Below are positions 1 through 10,140 of a DNA stretch of 64,000 bases, piece after piece. Below the pieces are notes generated by a model. It made no database searches, was not told the DNA's origin, and was given only the letters and a program-made list of their open reading frames with translations. Each line of letters begins with the position of its first letter. The stretch's first letter is position 1. The stretch comes from Lachnospiraceae bacterium P6A3 (GTDB lineage Bacteria; Bacillota; Clostridia; Lachnospirales; Lachnospiraceae). Location of the stretch: assembly GCA_000702085.1 (NCBI GenBank), contig KL370861.1, forward strand, positions 126,911-190,910, in the 5' to 3' direction. The translations under genes were made by a program, and so were the position numbers.

Positions 1-2
1 TT

Positions 3-554
3 CCCATTAAGAACCTGACTCTTAAACAGCTCAGAGGAAGCATCTCTCTTGTAATGCAGGATGTTTTCCTTTTCTCGGATACAATTGCCGAGAATATCAA
101 GATGGGACGCCGTCACAACATAAGTGACAGAGTAATACGACGTTCCAGCAAAAATGCGGGAGCAAGCGAATTTATCGATAAGATGGATAAGGGATATGAC
201 ACTGTTATCGGAGAGAGAGGAGTAGGACTTTCCGGCGGACAGAAGCAGCGTATTTCCATCGCGAGAGCATTTGCCAAGGAACTTCCCATTCTGGTAATGG
301 ATGATTCCACTTCCGCACTTGATATGGAGACGGAACGTGATATTCAGAAGAGATTAAAGGATCTTACGGAAATGACCAAAATAATCATCGCGCATCGTAT
401 CAGCTCCGTTAAGGATGCGGATGAGATCATAGTGCTTGACGAGGGCAGGATTGCGGAACGCGGAACCCACGACGAGCTGCTTGCAATGAAGGGACTCTAC
501 TACGAGACCTACGTGTCTCAGTACGGTGAGCCCGTATTAAAGGAGGTGATCTGA
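3..554 (+). CDS. ABC exporter subunit A, C-terminal part (5' end outside window)
   Basis: The reading frame is open from the left edge, so only the ATP-binding C-terminus is present. Visible motifs are the Q-loop (MQDVFLFS), a canonical signature (LSGGQKQR), Walker B (ILVMDDSTS) and the H-loop (IIAHR). The Walker B glutamate is replaced by aspartate (DD instead of DE), as in the degenerate half of heterodimeric type I exporters. The stop overlaps the next gene's ATG by one base (TGATG), so the two subunits are almost certainly translated together. Substrate unknown; multidrug- or peptide-like export is the usual role of the family. Confidence 0.93.
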   Translation, partial: PIKNLTLKQLRGSISLVMQDVFLFSDTIAENIKMGRRHNISDRVIRRSSKNAGASEFIDKMDKGYDTVIGERGVGLSGGQKQRISIARAFAKELPILVMDDSTSALDMETERDIQKRLKDLTEMTKIIIAHRISSVKDADEIIVLDEGRIAERGTHDELLAMKGLYYETYVSQYGEPVLKEVI

Positions 555-2320
555 TGGCCGCCAATTCAATAAGAGAAGATGAGGATATATCGACAGTAAA
601 AAAGTCGGTGACCATAGGAAGACTCCTCAGTTATCTTCTCAGATACAAAAAGACAATAGTAATCGTAATGTTCATCATGGCATACTGTGTAGCGGTAAGT
701 CTTATCAACCCGCTCATCATAGAATCAGCCATCGATGATTACATTACACCGGGAAATATCAAAGGCGTATTTGTGCTTGTGGGAATCGCACTTGCAATGA
801 ACGCGTTAAGAGTAGTGCTTGTTAAGATCAGAATGTATGTGATGAGTAAAATGACCAACTCCATCATACAGACGATCCGTGAAGAAGTATTTACCCATCT
901 TCAGACACTGGGGTTTAAATTCTTTGATTCACGCCCCACGGGTAAGATTCTTTCGCGTGTAATGGGTGATGTAAACTCACTCAAGCAGGTGCTTCAGAAC
1001 TTTGTCATCACACTGCTCCCCGACTTTATTACGGTTATAGCGGTAATGGTGATCATGCTGATAAAGAATCCCCGTCTTGCACTTGCCGGAATGGTCGGAC
1101 TTCCGATTCTTATCGTCGGCCTTCTTGTTATTGAGAACATGTGCCGTGTAAGATGGCAGATCCACAGAAAGAAGTCATCCAACCTGAATGCATTCCTTCA
1201 CGAGGATATCTCGGGAATCAGGATCATTAAGACTTTCGCTGCGGAGGATGAAGCCCTCGAGACGTTCGATGAACTGACCAAGGAACATCGTGACAGTTTC
1301 ATGGATGCTATCAGAGTAAATGATGCGTTCAATTCCGTTATCGAATTAAGCACTGCGGTAAGTATCATATGCATGCTTTATGTTGCTGTAACGGTTCTTC
1401 ATATGGATGCTACCAACGTGGGACTTCTTGTGGCTTTCTCAAGTTACCTGTCACTTTTCTGGCAGCCCATTGCAAACCTCGGAAATTTCTACAACCAGAT
1501 CATTACCAATCTGGCTGCGGCAGAGCGTGTTTTCGAAATTATCGATCTTGATCCCGAGATCAAGGACGGTGAGAAGGTTGGTATTATGCCCGAGATCACG
1601 GGACGCGTACGCTTCAAGGATGTAGGATTTGCATATGAGGACGGAGTTCCGGTACTTGAGAACGTAAGCTTTGATATTACACCCGGAGAAACAATAGCAC
1701 TGGTCGGACCTACGGGCGCCGGTAAGACAACCATCGTAAATCTGATCTCAAGATTTTATGATGTACAGACCGGATCCGTTATTGTAGATGACACCGATGT
1801 AAAAGATGTTTCAATCGACAGCCTCAGAAGTCAGCTTGGAATAATGACACAGGACAATTTCCTGTTTACCGGAACTATCAGAGAGAATATCAGATACGGT
1901 AAGCTTGATGCCACTGACGAAGAGATTGAGGAAGCGTGCAAGAAAGTAAATGCTCACGACTTTATCATGAATCTCGAAAAGGGATATGATACGGAACTGA
2001 CCGAAAGAGGCGGAGGACTCTCCGCAGGTCAGAAGCAGCTTCTTGCCTTTGCACGTACTATTTTGTCGGATCCCAAGATCCTTATCCTGGATGAGGCTAC
2101 TTCATCCATCGATACCAAATCAGAGATTCTTGTACAGAAAGGCATTGCGACAATCCTAAAGGGAAGAACATCATTTGTCATCGCTCACAGGCTTTCGACC
2201 ATCAGAAATGCCGACAGGATTTTCGTTATTCAAAACGGCGGTATTGCAGAGAGCGGAAATCATGAAGAGCTTATGGCCGCAAAAGGATTGTATTATAATC
2301 TGAATATGGCCCAGGCTTAA
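554..2320 (+). CDS. ABC exporter subunit B, permease-ATPase fusion
   Basis: 588 aa, the usual length for a half-size exporter: six-helix transmembrane domain (about residues 20-320) followed by a nucleotide-binding domain. Walker A (GPTGAGKTT), Walker B (ILILDEATS) and H-loop (VIAHRLS) are intact, but the signature is LSAGQ rather than LSGGQ. This complements the upstream subunit, which has a good signature and a weak Walker B. The heterodimer is therefore expected to have one consensus and one degenerate ATP site (TM287/288-type). RBS AAGGAGGTGAT lies inside the end of subunit A. Substrate cannot be told from sequence. Confidence 0.95.
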   Translation: MAANSIREDEDISTVKKSVTIGRLLSYLLRYKKTIVIVMFIMAYCVAVSLINPLIIESAIDDYITPGNIKGVFVLVGIALAMNALRVVLVKIRMYVMSKMTNSIIQTIREEVFTHLQTLGFKFFDSRPTGKILSRVMGDVNSLKQVLQNFVITLLPDFITVIAVMVIMLIKNPRLALAGMVGLPILIVGLLVIENMCRVRWQIHRKKSSNLNAFLHEDISGIRIIKTFAAEDEALETFDELTKEHRDSFMDAIRVNDAFNSVIELSTAVSIICMLYVAVTVLHMDATNVGLLVAFSSYLSLFWQPIANLGNFYNQIITNLAAAERVFEIIDLDPEIKDGEKVGIMPEITGRVRFKDVGFAYEDGVPVLENVSFDITPGETIALVGPTGAGKTTIVNLISRFYDVQTGSVIVDDTDVKDVSIDSLRSQLGIMTQDNFLFTGTIRENIRYGKLDATDEEIEEACKKVNAHDFIMNLEKGYDTELTERGGGLSAGQKQLLAFARTILSDPKILILDEATSSIDTKSEILVQKGIATILKGRTSFVIAHRLSTIRNADRIFVIQNGGIAESGNHEELMAAKGLYYNLNMAQA

Positions 2321-2354
2321 TCGGTACTTGTTTACTACAGAAAGGAAAACAGTA

Positions 2355-3647
2355 TTGAACGAACTGATAAAAGATAATGAACTTATTCCGGTTATTCTCG
2401 TAGGACTCAGGACCGACGAACGTGAAGACGAATTCGAGCATGCGATGAACGAACTTGTCTCTCTCTGCGAAGCCTGCGATCTGGAAGTGCTGGCATCAAT
2501 GACACAGAAACTTGAGCATCCAGATAATGCCACATGGATAGGCTCCGGTAAAGCACAGGAGCTTGCGGAGGAAGTGAGAGTAAATGATGCTGAGCATGTG
2601 GTATGTCTCGGAAATCTTTCTCCCGCACAGATGAAGAATCTTCAGAAGATCATAAAGGTTCCGGTATGGGACAGAACAAATCTCATACTGGAGATCTTCT
2701 CCAGAAGGGCAAGAACCCGCGAAGCAAGACTTCAGGTAGAATCCGCATATCTTCAGTATATGCTTCCCAGACTCACCGGAATGTGGCAGCATCTCGGACG
2801 TCAGGGCGGCGGCGGAGGCAGCAGAGCCAATAAAGGCGTCGGTGAAAAACAAATCGAGCTGGACAGACGTCAGATCTCGCACAGAATAACCGAATTGAAA
2901 AAAGAACTTGCGGAAGTCGAACACACAAGAGATGTTCAGAGAAACGGAAGAAAAAGGGACGGATATCCCCATGTGGCACTGGTTGGATATACCAATGCCG
3001 GTAAATCAACTCTCATGAACTGCCTCATCGAAATGACGGGTAAGTCATCGGAGAAAGCGGAAGAGAAGAAGGTTTTCGAAAAAGACATGCTCTTTGCTAC
3101 GCTTGATACTTCGGTGAGAAAGATCTCTGTTCCAGGCAAGAAGACCTTCCTTCTGTCCGATACAGTAGGTTTTATCGAGGATATTCCCCATGATCTCATC
3201 AAGGCATTCAGATCGACCCTTTCGGAACTGAAATATGCGGATGTCCTGCTTATTGTAATGGATTCATCCGACCCTAATCATAAGGAGCATTTGAAGGTTA
3301 CCGAAGATACTCTGAATGACCTTGATGCAAAGGGAATTCCCAGGATCTATGTGTATAACAAAGCGGATCTCCGTGATCCCGATATGACCGTGAAGAACGC
3401 GGAAGGCAGTGAATCGGTTTATATCTCCGCCAAAAGCGGATACGGTATTGATGACCTGTTGAATGCACTGGAGAAGATCTTTACCGAAGGAGATAAGGAT
3501 GTGGATGTCGTGATTCCTTATACCTCGGGTGACCTCCTTAACAGACTCCACAAAGAAGCAAAGGTTATCTCGGAAGATTACGTCGAAGAAGGAGTGCATA
3601 TCACTGCAAAAGTTCCCGCAGTGCTCGTTGCATCCATGGGCCTGTAA
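2355..3647 (+). CDS. hflX: HflX family ribosome-associated GTPase
   Basis: HflX binds 50S subunits and splits stalled or stressed ribosomes. The protein has the N-terminal HflX domain with the glycine-rich linker (GRQGGGGG, about residue 150), a coiled-coil segment, then a G domain with G1 (GYTNAGKS, about 211), G3 (DTVGF) and G4 (NKAD). I chose the TTG at 2355 because AAAGGA sits 8-9 bases upstream and the resulting start (NELIKDN...) fits the family; an in-frame TTG at 2328 has no ribosome site. It follows the exporter with a 34-base gap and may be co-transcribed. Confidence 0.93.
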   Translation: MNELIKDNELIPVILVGLRTDEREDEFEHAMNELVSLCEACDLEVLASMTQKLEHPDNATWIGSGKAQELAEEVRVNDAEHVVCLGNLSPAQMKNLQKIIKVPVWDRTNLILEIFSRRARTREARLQVESAYLQYMLPRLTGMWQHLGRQGGGGGSRANKGVGEKQIELDRRQISHRITELKKELAEVEHTRDVQRNGRKRDGYPHVALVGYTNAGKSTLMNCLIEMTGKSSEKAEEKKVFEKDMLFATLDTSVRKISVPGKKTFLLSDTVGFIEDIPHDLIKAFRSTLSELKYADVLLIVMDSSDPNHKEHLKVTEDTLNDLDAKGIPRIYVYNKADLRDPDMTVKNAEGSESVYISAKSGYGIDDLLNALEKIFTEGDKDVDVVIPYTSGDLLNRLHKEAKVISEDYVEEGVHITAKVPAVLVASMGL

Positions 3648-3663
3648 AGAGTATTATGTACTC

Positions 3664-6222
3664 ATGAATAACGAACCATCCAATAAAACGCATTATATAA
3701 TAATGCTTCTTGCAGAGATCGCCGCTCTGGCACTCAGAGTGTGTATGATCGATTTCAAAAGCGGAGAGTATGCAGCCTGTCTGGTATCTGCCGTATTTGA
3801 TATCATTCTGGCTCTCGGAGTATATGCTTTTGTAAAAGCTTTGTCCGGAACCAAACGCGCCGTAACCGGCTACTGCATAACCCTCTTTCTTCCCAATGTA
3901 CTTATGAATACGGCATTCGACGGAACAAACATCACCCTGTTTGTTCCGCTTGCCGTATGGTTTCTGTATTTTCTTTACCTTCAAAGGTACAAAATATCCT
4001 TCATTATTCTCGGAGCAGGTACGGCAGCTGAGCTGTATATTACCTGTCTTCTTACCGGAAAGACCCTGTCTGAGGTTATAGGTTCACGAAGATATATATC
4101 CCGTAATAATCCTTCTCTTTGGAATCTTTTTGACCTGTCTTTTGAGGCCGATGCGGTATGGTGCACAGTTTTTACCTGTGCCGTTTTGGCAGCTCTCATT
4201 TTTCTTTTCCGTAGAGAAAAAGCTGATGTTAAAGGAAAGCATTTTATATGGTGTGCTTTTCTGATCGTATATACCTGTACGATATTTTTGCCCTGCATGA
4301 ATGAAAGATCTTCGTATCTGTATGCGATACTTGCGCTTATCCTGGCATTTACGGATTTTTCCGCTGTGATCGCTACCTTTGCATTTCAGCTTATTTCCCT
4401 TAAGACTTATTCTGCCGCCTTTTTTCATACATCCATGAATCTGCAATTCTTAAGCATTGTTACCATGCTGGTCTATGCGTTCATGTTCTATGCCTTCTGC
4501 AGGGAATTGTGCGGAAGGCCTTTGAAGACAGATATCTTTGAGATTTCCGAAAAAGGTGTATCTACTGACCGCCTTTCCGTAAAAGAAAACATAAAGCCGG
4601 GCAGGAAGGACTTTATCGCAATTATCATTCTTACCGGTATTTTCCTGCTGATGGCTTCCATGCATCTCGGAAGATGCGAAGCGCCTTCCACATATGAAGA
4701 ATTCGGGCGGAAGACCGAGCAGGGAAAAGAAATCTATGTGACCCTTAAGTCCCTTCAGGATGTGGGAGCGGTTTGTATCTATTCATTTATGTCCGGAAGT
4801 GAAAGCTTCGAACTATACTATGCCGAAGACGGAGAGTGGGTAAAGATTGACGAGGAACTTGCTCTTAAGGGTGTGTTTACCTGGAGAAAGGTTGATGTGG
4901 ATGTAAGGACACATCAGTTTTGTATTATTTTCCGGGATCCGAGTGTACAGATAGCGGAGGTTGTGTGCCTGGATAAATACGGAAAAAGGATCGAACCGGC
5001 AGAAGATTGCGAACCCCGTGCCATCTTTGATGAACAGGAAATGCTGCCTTCCACACCCACTTCATATGACTCCATGATCTTTGATGAGATTTACCATGGA
5101 AGGACCGCATATGAATTCATAAACGGAATGAAGATCTACGAAAACACTCATCCGCCCCTTGGTAAGACACTTATTTCCATTGGCATCAGGCTGTTTGGAA
5201 TGAATCCTTTCGGATACAGGATCATCGTATTGCTGTTCGGCGTAATGTGCATCCCGGTAATGTATCTTCTTGCTTTAAAGGTTACCGGTGACAGCAGGTA
5301 TGCGGTTCTTGCGGGTGTGCTTCAAATCACGGAATTCATGCACTTTGTCTTATCCAGGATTTCAACGATCGATATTATCGTTGCCTTCTTTGTTCTGTGT
5401 ATGTTCTACGGATGTGTTTCATTTATCCGTGAAGAGAGATTTAAGTATATTGTTTTTGCGGGTACCGCATTTGCGTTAGGTGTATCGACCAAGTGGACTG
5501 CGCTTTATGCGGCTGCGGGGATCGCACTTATTCTTTTCGTATGGATGATTGGAAAGATACGCAGTAAGTGTAAGGCTTCGGTTATTTTTTCTTTTTTCCT
5601 GATATGCATCGGATGCTTTATCGTACTTCCCGCGATCGTTTACGTACTTTCATATATTCCGTTTGTAAAAGTGTATCCGGAGGACAATCTGATCGGGCAT
5701 GCCATATCCAACAGTATCAGCATGTATGATTACCATAAGAATGTAACAGCTCCGCATCCCTATGCTTCTCCATGGTACAGCTGGCTTGTGGACCAAATCC
5801 CTCTTATGGATTCAAGAGCCGTATGCGGTGACCGTATGGCGGCCGTTGCTACATTCGTAAATCCTCTGGTTTGTTTCGGAGGCCTTGTATCACTTCTGCA
5901 TCACGTATATATGACGGTAAAGAAGAAAGATGTCACATCCGAGCTTTTGGTAGTCTTCTATGTGAGCATGCTGCTTCCCTGGGTTTTCATTACCAGAACG
6001 GTTTTCATATACCAATACTTCATATGTACGAAAGTCCTGATACTTATGATCTGTAACAGCATCAGGTGCATAGGATTTAAAAAAGAAAATTCTGTTATAA
6101 AGTTTACCGCGGGTGTATCGGTTGCACTTTTTGTAATATACTTCCCTGTGCTTGCCGGACTTATGGTAAATATGAAATATATCAAAGAGATATTGAGTGT
6201 ACTTCCGGATTGGCGGTTTTGA
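3664..6222 (+). CDS. GT39/PMT-family membrane glycosyltransferase
   Basis: About 852 aa, many hydrophobic helices. The central part has the hallmarks of dolichyl-phosphate-mannose protein mannosyltransferases: an acidic loop motif FDEIYHGRTA followed by ENTHPPLGK, and a YHKNVTAPHPYASPW stretch. The family transfers a sugar from a lipid-phosphate carrier to an acceptor on the outer face of the membrane. An extra roughly 350-residue hydrophobic N-terminal region precedes a soluble segment and the PMT core, longer than a minimal PMT. Start at ATG 3664, 16 bases after hflX; the open frame extends upstream into hflX, but that part is a shadow. RBS is weak. Confidence 0.82.
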   Translation: MNNEPSNKTHYIIMLLAEIAALALRVCMIDFKSGEYAACLVSAVFDIILALGVYAFVKALSGTKRAVTGYCITLFLPNVLMNTAFDGTNITLFVPLAVWFLYFLYLQRYKISFIILGAGTAAELYITCLLTGKTLSEVIGSRRYISRNNPSLWNLFDLSFEADAVWCTVFTCAVLAALIFLFRREKADVKGKHFIWCAFLIVYTCTIFLPCMNERSSYLYAILALILAFTDFSAVIATFAFQLISLKTYSAAFFHTSMNLQFLSIVTMLVYAFMFYAFCRELCGRPLKTDIFEISEKGVSTDRLSVKENIKPGRKDFIAIIILTGIFLLMASMHLGRCEAPSTYEEFGRKTEQGKEIYVTLKSLQDVGAVCIYSFMSGSESFELYYAEDGEWVKIDEELALKGVFTWRKVDVDVRTHQFCIIFRDPSVQIAEVVCLDKYGKRIEPAEDCEPRAIFDEQEMLPSTPTSYDSMIFDEIYHGRTAYEFINGMKIYENTHPPLGKTLISIGIRLFGMNPFGYRIIVLLFGVMCIPVMYLLALKVTGDSRYAVLAGVLQITEFMHFVLSRISTIDIIVAFFVLCMFYGCVSFIREERFKYIVFAGTAFALGVSTKWTALYAAAGIALILFVWMIGKIRSKCKASVIFSFFLICIGCFIVLPAIVYVLSYIPFVKVYPEDNLIGHAISNSISMYDYHKNVTAPHPYASPWYSWLVDQIPLMDSRAVCGDRMAAVATFVNPLVCFGGLVSLLHHVYMTVKKKDVTSELLVVFYVSMLLPWVFITRTVFIYQYFICTKVLILMICNSIRCIGFKKENSVIKFTAGVSVALFVIYFPVLAGLMVNMKYIKEILSVLPDWRF

Positions 6223-6223
6223 T

Positions 6224-7315
6224 ATGAAAAGATTTTTGATATGCAGTTTAACAATAATGCTTCTTGCAATAACGGGGTGTTCTAAGCAGGATGCGCAGGA
6301 ATCTCCGGAGTATCCGGAATTTTCCGATTATTATCTGGTCGGAATTTCCATTGGCGGACCTTCGTATGGTGATGATGTGAGGGAAGCCGAAGGTGTAGCA
6401 ATCGTATGCACCGACCGCAGTGTGCAGGTATATCTTCCGGAAACAGACGGCACCCGGATTTTGAGGGAATATGTATTAGAGGATACATATGAACTTACAC
6501 CGGAGCAGTACACCGGTATCGAAGAGCTTATAGACAGAGAAAAACTCAGCAGGATTGAAGTGGCAGAAGGGGAAGTCACCGACGGAAGATTCTACAGCCT
6601 CGGGTTTTATGATGATAACAGAAATCCGGTGGGTTATTACGGCGGTTATGAGCCTCTCCAAAGCGAGGAAGAGTTCTGGTCAATATATTATGAAGTTCGT
6701 GACCTTGCTTCCATAGGAAAAGCTGAGGCAATCCGTGATAAGTGGATCTATGAAGCTTTGTTAAGCGAGTGTGGAGATGATTTTCCTGTTGCTCCCGGTG
6801 ATTATTCATGTCAGGAGTATGTGATAATCGGAGAAAGCGACCTATGGATGCTTTCGGATGAAGATGCCATGGATGATGACTGGTACCTCGATTATGCTGT
6901 TACGGATCTTGACGGAGACGGATTTCTCGAAATATGTAAATGTATGACATATAACAACGGTCCCGTCACACGTCTGAAATTATATGAAGTAACCGAAAAC
7001 GGCAGGATGACCGAGATAGACACCGGGCTTTTGGATGATTATCCGGATCTGACCGTCGATCACTACAGTGAACCTGTAGAGGTAAGTATGGATGAAGCTG
7101 GAAACTTCATGTATCAGGTATGCAATATCGTAAGTTATGACATTGAAGGAGCCGAGCGTCATTACGGCTTAATGTATCTAAAAGACGATGTGTTACATTT
7201 TGATGAGATTCCTGAAGAAGACCTGAAGATCACCGGTGAAAGTGTGAGCCTTGGATGGTTTTCCGAAGTGACTCCCGCAAATGTATATGTTTCATATAAT
7301 GCCTTTGTGAATTGA
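6224..7315 (+). CDS. Predicted lipoprotein, function unknown
   Basis: 363 aa. An N-terminal signal peptide (MKRFLICSLTIMLLA) ends in a lipobox ITGC, so the mature protein should be lipid-anchored outside the cell. The mature part is acidic and rich in Asp/Glu/Tyr, with a stretch DLDGDGFLEI that resembles a calcium-binding or beta-propeller-like DxDGDG motif. No family recognised. Begins one base after the glycosyltransferase stop and ends in an overlap region with the next lipoprotein gene, so it is probably the middle of an operon. ATG 6224 gives the proper signal peptide; the upstream in-frame TTG does not. Confidence 0.8.
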   Translation: MKRFLICSLTIMLLAITGCSKQDAQESPEYPEFSDYYLVGISIGGPSYGDDVREAEGVAIVCTDRSVQVYLPETDGTRILREYVLEDTYELTPEQYTGIEELIDREKLSRIEVAEGEVTDGRFYSLGFYDDNRNPVGYYGGYEPLQSEEEFWSIYYEVRDLASIGKAEAIRDKWIYEALLSECGDDFPVAPGDYSCQEYVIIGESDLWMLSDEDAMDDDWYLDYAVTDLDGDGFLEICKCMTYNNGPVTRLKLYEVTENGRMTEIDTGLLDDYPDLTVDHYSEPVEVSMDEAGNFMYQVCNIVSYDIEGAERHYGLMYLKDDVLHFDEIPEEDLKITGESVSLGWFSEVTPANVYVSYNAFVN

Positions 7316-7320
7316 GTAAG

Positions 7321-8049
7321 ATGATGATTCAAAAATCGTTGTTTAAAAGAGTACTGTCGACAATCTGTGTTGCATCAATGCTCATGCTTTCGGGCTGTGA
7401 GGATTATCCCGGTTATATCAGTGATGCTGTTATATCTCCGGACGGATCTTATCAGGCAGAGGTTGTTCAGATATCATACGGCGCAACCGGCGGAGAAAGC
7501 TGCATATATCTGGAAAGAGCCGATAACGGAGATTTTCCCGTAAGCGGTGATCAGACCACGGAAAACAGCCTCAGGATCGATGAAACCCAAAGCGGCTGGA
7601 GCACGGAGTATTCTATAGAATGGATCTCAGAAGATACTTTTACCGTAATAAGCGGAACAAGATACTTCAACTATTACAGAGTAACGCTAAATGACAGCGG
7701 TTATGGCCTGACTAGAGGGCTTGAGCTTGATGAAGATAAATGTGTTTTTTCTGAAAGAATTATAACGGGGAATACAATAGAAATACCTGTAAGAATTTAT
7801 GTACAAAACCATATAGGTGATACTGTTTATTTCACCGCCAAGGCTTATGTCACTACCGGAGGATATCCTTTGAGCTATATAAATGCGACAACCGACCGGG
7901 ACAGTAAAAGCGGTGAACTGCTGAAGCTGGGGCCATATGAAGAAGGGTATTTTGACATAGTGCTTACCGGTGAAAAAGATTCCGACGTAAACTTTAAAGA
8001 GGATGTAGATGACGTATATGTACATATCACTCGGATAGGTGAAGAATAA
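7321..8049 (+). CDS. Predicted lipoprotein, function unknown
   Basis: About 242 aa. Signal peptide with lipobox MLSGC (Cys about residue 26) predicts an exported lipid-anchored protein. The mature part starts DYPGYISDAVISPDGSY, reminiscent of beta-rich extracellular proteins, but no family is recognisable. A TTG at 7312 that overlaps the previous stop is an alternative start; ATG 7321 was chosen because it keeps a normal signal peptide. It is the last gene before a promoter-like gap. Confidence 0.75.
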   Translation: MMIQKSLFKRVLSTICVASMLMLSGCEDYPGYISDAVISPDGSYQAEVVQISYGATGGESCIYLERADNGDFPVSGDQTTENSLRIDETQSGWSTEYSIEWISEDTFTVISGTRYFNYYRVTLNDSGYGLTRGLELDEDKCVFSERIITGNTIEIPVRIYVQNHIGDTVYFTAKAYVTTGGYPLSYINATTDRDSKSGELLKLGPYEEGYFDIVLTGEKDSDVNFKEDVDDVYVHITRIGEE

Positions 8050-8055
8050 AAAAAA

Positions 8056-8091
8056 TTGACCTTTGACACCATTCATGGTCAAATACTTGTA
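8056..8091 (+). promoter_or_regulatory. Promoter region with inverted repeat upstream of GH67 gene
   Basis: Two TTGAC boxes (8056 and 8063) and an inverted repeat TTGACC (8056-8061) / GGTCAA (8077-8082) lie in the 80-base gap before the alpha-glucuronidase. A TCAAAT hexamer at 8079 is 17 bases after the first TTGACC box. The arrangement would let a regulator cover the promoter. Low information, so only a candidate. Confidence 0.4.
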
Positions 8092-8129
8092 TCGGGTAAT
8101 TAACCCACTATAAAAGCGAGGGAATTAAT

Positions 8130-10130
8130 ATGAGTGATTATGCTAAGCTTTGGCTGGGCTATAAAAGCAAGAAGGTAAATAAGGACAGTAAATGCCTTAA
8201 GAATATCCGCATTAACGGGGCGGATGAAGCAAATGCTGTGACAAAGAATGCCGTAAAGGAATTAAAAGAAGGTCTTAAGGCCATGCTTGATATAGAGCCT
8301 GAAGTAACCTTCGGGGAATCTGCGGCAGCTGTCGCAGTCACCTGCGGAAAAGACATTCAGGACAATGAAGAGTATAAGATTGCTGCGGACGGTGACGCGC
8401 TTGTGATTGATGCCAAGAGTCCTGCTGCTGCTTTATATGCTGCATTTGATATTCTCAGAACCGTTTCGACTGAGAAGAAGGTTGAGGACGTTTATGCATC
8501 CGGCAAGAGCGTCCGTCCTTCCAATCCGTTGAGAATGCTCAATCATTGGGATAACATGGATGGCAGCATCGAGAGAGGATATTCGGGTCAGTCTTTCTTT
8601 TACGTAAATAATGAGATCGTCATCGATGAGCGTACTAAGGACTACGCAAGACTTATTGCATCGGTGGGAATAAATGCGGTAGTCATCAACAATGTAAATG
8701 TTAAAAATGCGGCTTCCTATATGATTACCGACAGATATTTTGACAAACTTGCAGAACTCGGAGAGATATTTGCAGGTTACGGTATCGGATTGTACTTAAG
8801 CCTTAACTATGCGTCCACCATCGAAATCGGCGGACTTGACAGCGCGGATCCTCTTGATGAGAAGGTTATCGCATGGTGGAAGGATAAGGTTGCGGAGTGC
8901 TTTGCCAAGATTCCTACCCTTAAGGGATTTCTGGTAAAGGCGGACTCCGAGGGACGCCCCGGACCTTTTACTTACGGAAGAACCCAGGCAGACGGGGCAA
9001 ACATGCTTGCGGATATCGTCAAAGATTACGGCGGAATCATCATCTGGAGATGCTTCGTATATAACTGCAAGCAGGACTGGAGAGATTATAAGACCGACAG
9101 GGCAAGAGCCGGTTACGATAACTTTATGCCCATGGACGGAGATTATCACGACAATGTTATCCTCCAGATCAAAAACGGTCCCATGGATTTCCAGATCAGA
9201 GAGCCTATTTCTCCCCTTCTCGGAGGTCTCAGGAAAACAAACCAGATGCTGGAAGTTCAGATTGCGCAGGAGTACACCGGCCATCAGATCGATGTATGCT
9301 ATCTGATGCCCATGTTCAAGGAAATCCTCGGATTTAAAACATACTGCACCGAGAAGGATGACACTGTTGCGGATATCGTAAGCGGTAAGACGTTCGGAAA
9401 CAGATATGCGGGAGTTGCTGCGGTTACCAATACCGGTAATGATTTCAATTGGACCGGCAACTACCTTGCAGGTGCAAACCTATTCGGTTTCGGAAGACTT
9501 GCATATGATACGGATCTTTCTTCCGAGGAGATTGCGGAAGAGTTCATTAAGATGACTATCTCAGATGACAAGGAAGTTGTTGATACCATTATGTCAATTC
9601 TTCTTCCTTCGCGTGCCATCTATGAGAAATACACAAGCCCTCTGGGAATAGGATGGATGGTTACTCCCGGTGTTCACTACGGATGCAGCGTAGACGGATA
9701 TGAGTATGACAGATGGGGAACCTATCACAGAGCAGACCACTTCGGAATCGGAGTGGACAGAACTGATAAAGGCACAGGCTATGCACTCCTTTACAACGAG
9801 CCCAATGCTTCGATGTATAATTCATCTGATGAGTGCCCTGACGAGCTTGTTCTCTTTTTCCATCATCTGCCTTATACCCACAAGCTTCACAGCGGTAAGA
9901 CAGTTATCCAGCACATCTATGACACTCACTTCGAGGGATATGACGAGGCCAAGGGACTTGCCGCAAAGTGGGAAACTCTCAAGGGTAAAGTAGATGACGA
10001 TATCTATGAGAATGTAAGAGAGCGTTTCGAAAGACAGCTGGCTAATGCCCGTGAATGGTGCGACCGGGTTAATTCCTATTTCTACCGAAAGAGTGCAATC
10101 GCTGACGAGAAGGGCAGACAGATCTGGTAA
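8130..10130 (+). CDS. aguA: GH67 alpha-glucuronidase
   Basis: 666 aa, the normal length of cytoplasmic GH67 enzymes, which remove (4-O-methyl-)glucuronic acid from the non-reducing end of short xylo-oligosaccharides. Family-typical stretches are MLNHWDNMDGSIERGYSG, the acid/base region KADSEGRPGPFTYGR and the region MPMDGDY...QIKNGP...IREP, which holds the catalytic carboxylates. No signal peptide, so it acts on imported oligomers. RBS GCGAGGGAA is close to the ATG. Together with the GH115 gene (27.9 kb) it covers internal and terminal glucuronate removal from glucuronoxylan. Confidence 0.95.
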   Translation: MSDYAKLWLGYKSKKVNKDSKCLKNIRINGADEANAVTKNAVKELKEGLKAMLDIEPEVTFGESAAAVAVTCGKDIQDNEEYKIAADGDALVIDAKSPAAALYAAFDILRTVSTEKKVEDVYASGKSVRPSNPLRMLNHWDNMDGSIERGYSGQSFFYVNNEIVIDERTKDYARLIASVGINAVVINNVNVKNAASYMITDRYFDKLAELGEIFAGYGIGLYLSLNYASTIEIGGLDSADPLDEKVIAWWKDKVAECFAKIPTLKGFLVKADSEGRPGPFTYGRTQADGANMLADIVKDYGGIIIWRCFVYNCKQDWRDYKTDRARAGYDNFMPMDGDYHDNVILQIKNGPMDFQIREPISPLLGGLRKTNQMLEVQIAQEYTGHQIDVCYLMPMFKEILGFKTYCTEKDDTVADIVSGKTFGNRYAGVAAVTNTGNDFNWTGNYLAGANLFGFGRLAYDTDLSSEEIAEEFIKMTISDDKEVVDTIMSILLPSRAIYEKYTSPLGIGWMVTPGVHYGCSVDGYEYDRWGTYHRADHFGIGVDRTDKGTGYALLYNEPNASMYNSSDECPDELVLFFHHLPYTHKLHSGKTVIQHIYDTHFEGYDEAKGLAAKWETLKGKVDDDIYENVRERFERQLANAREWCDRVNSYFYRKSAIADEKGRQIW

Positions 10131-10140
10131 GGAATCATAA

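Noticed and set aside
3529-3663. N-terminal extension of the GT39 gene into hflX
   Set aside because: No ribosome site, composition of a shadow frame, and ATG 3664 lies right after the hflX stop.
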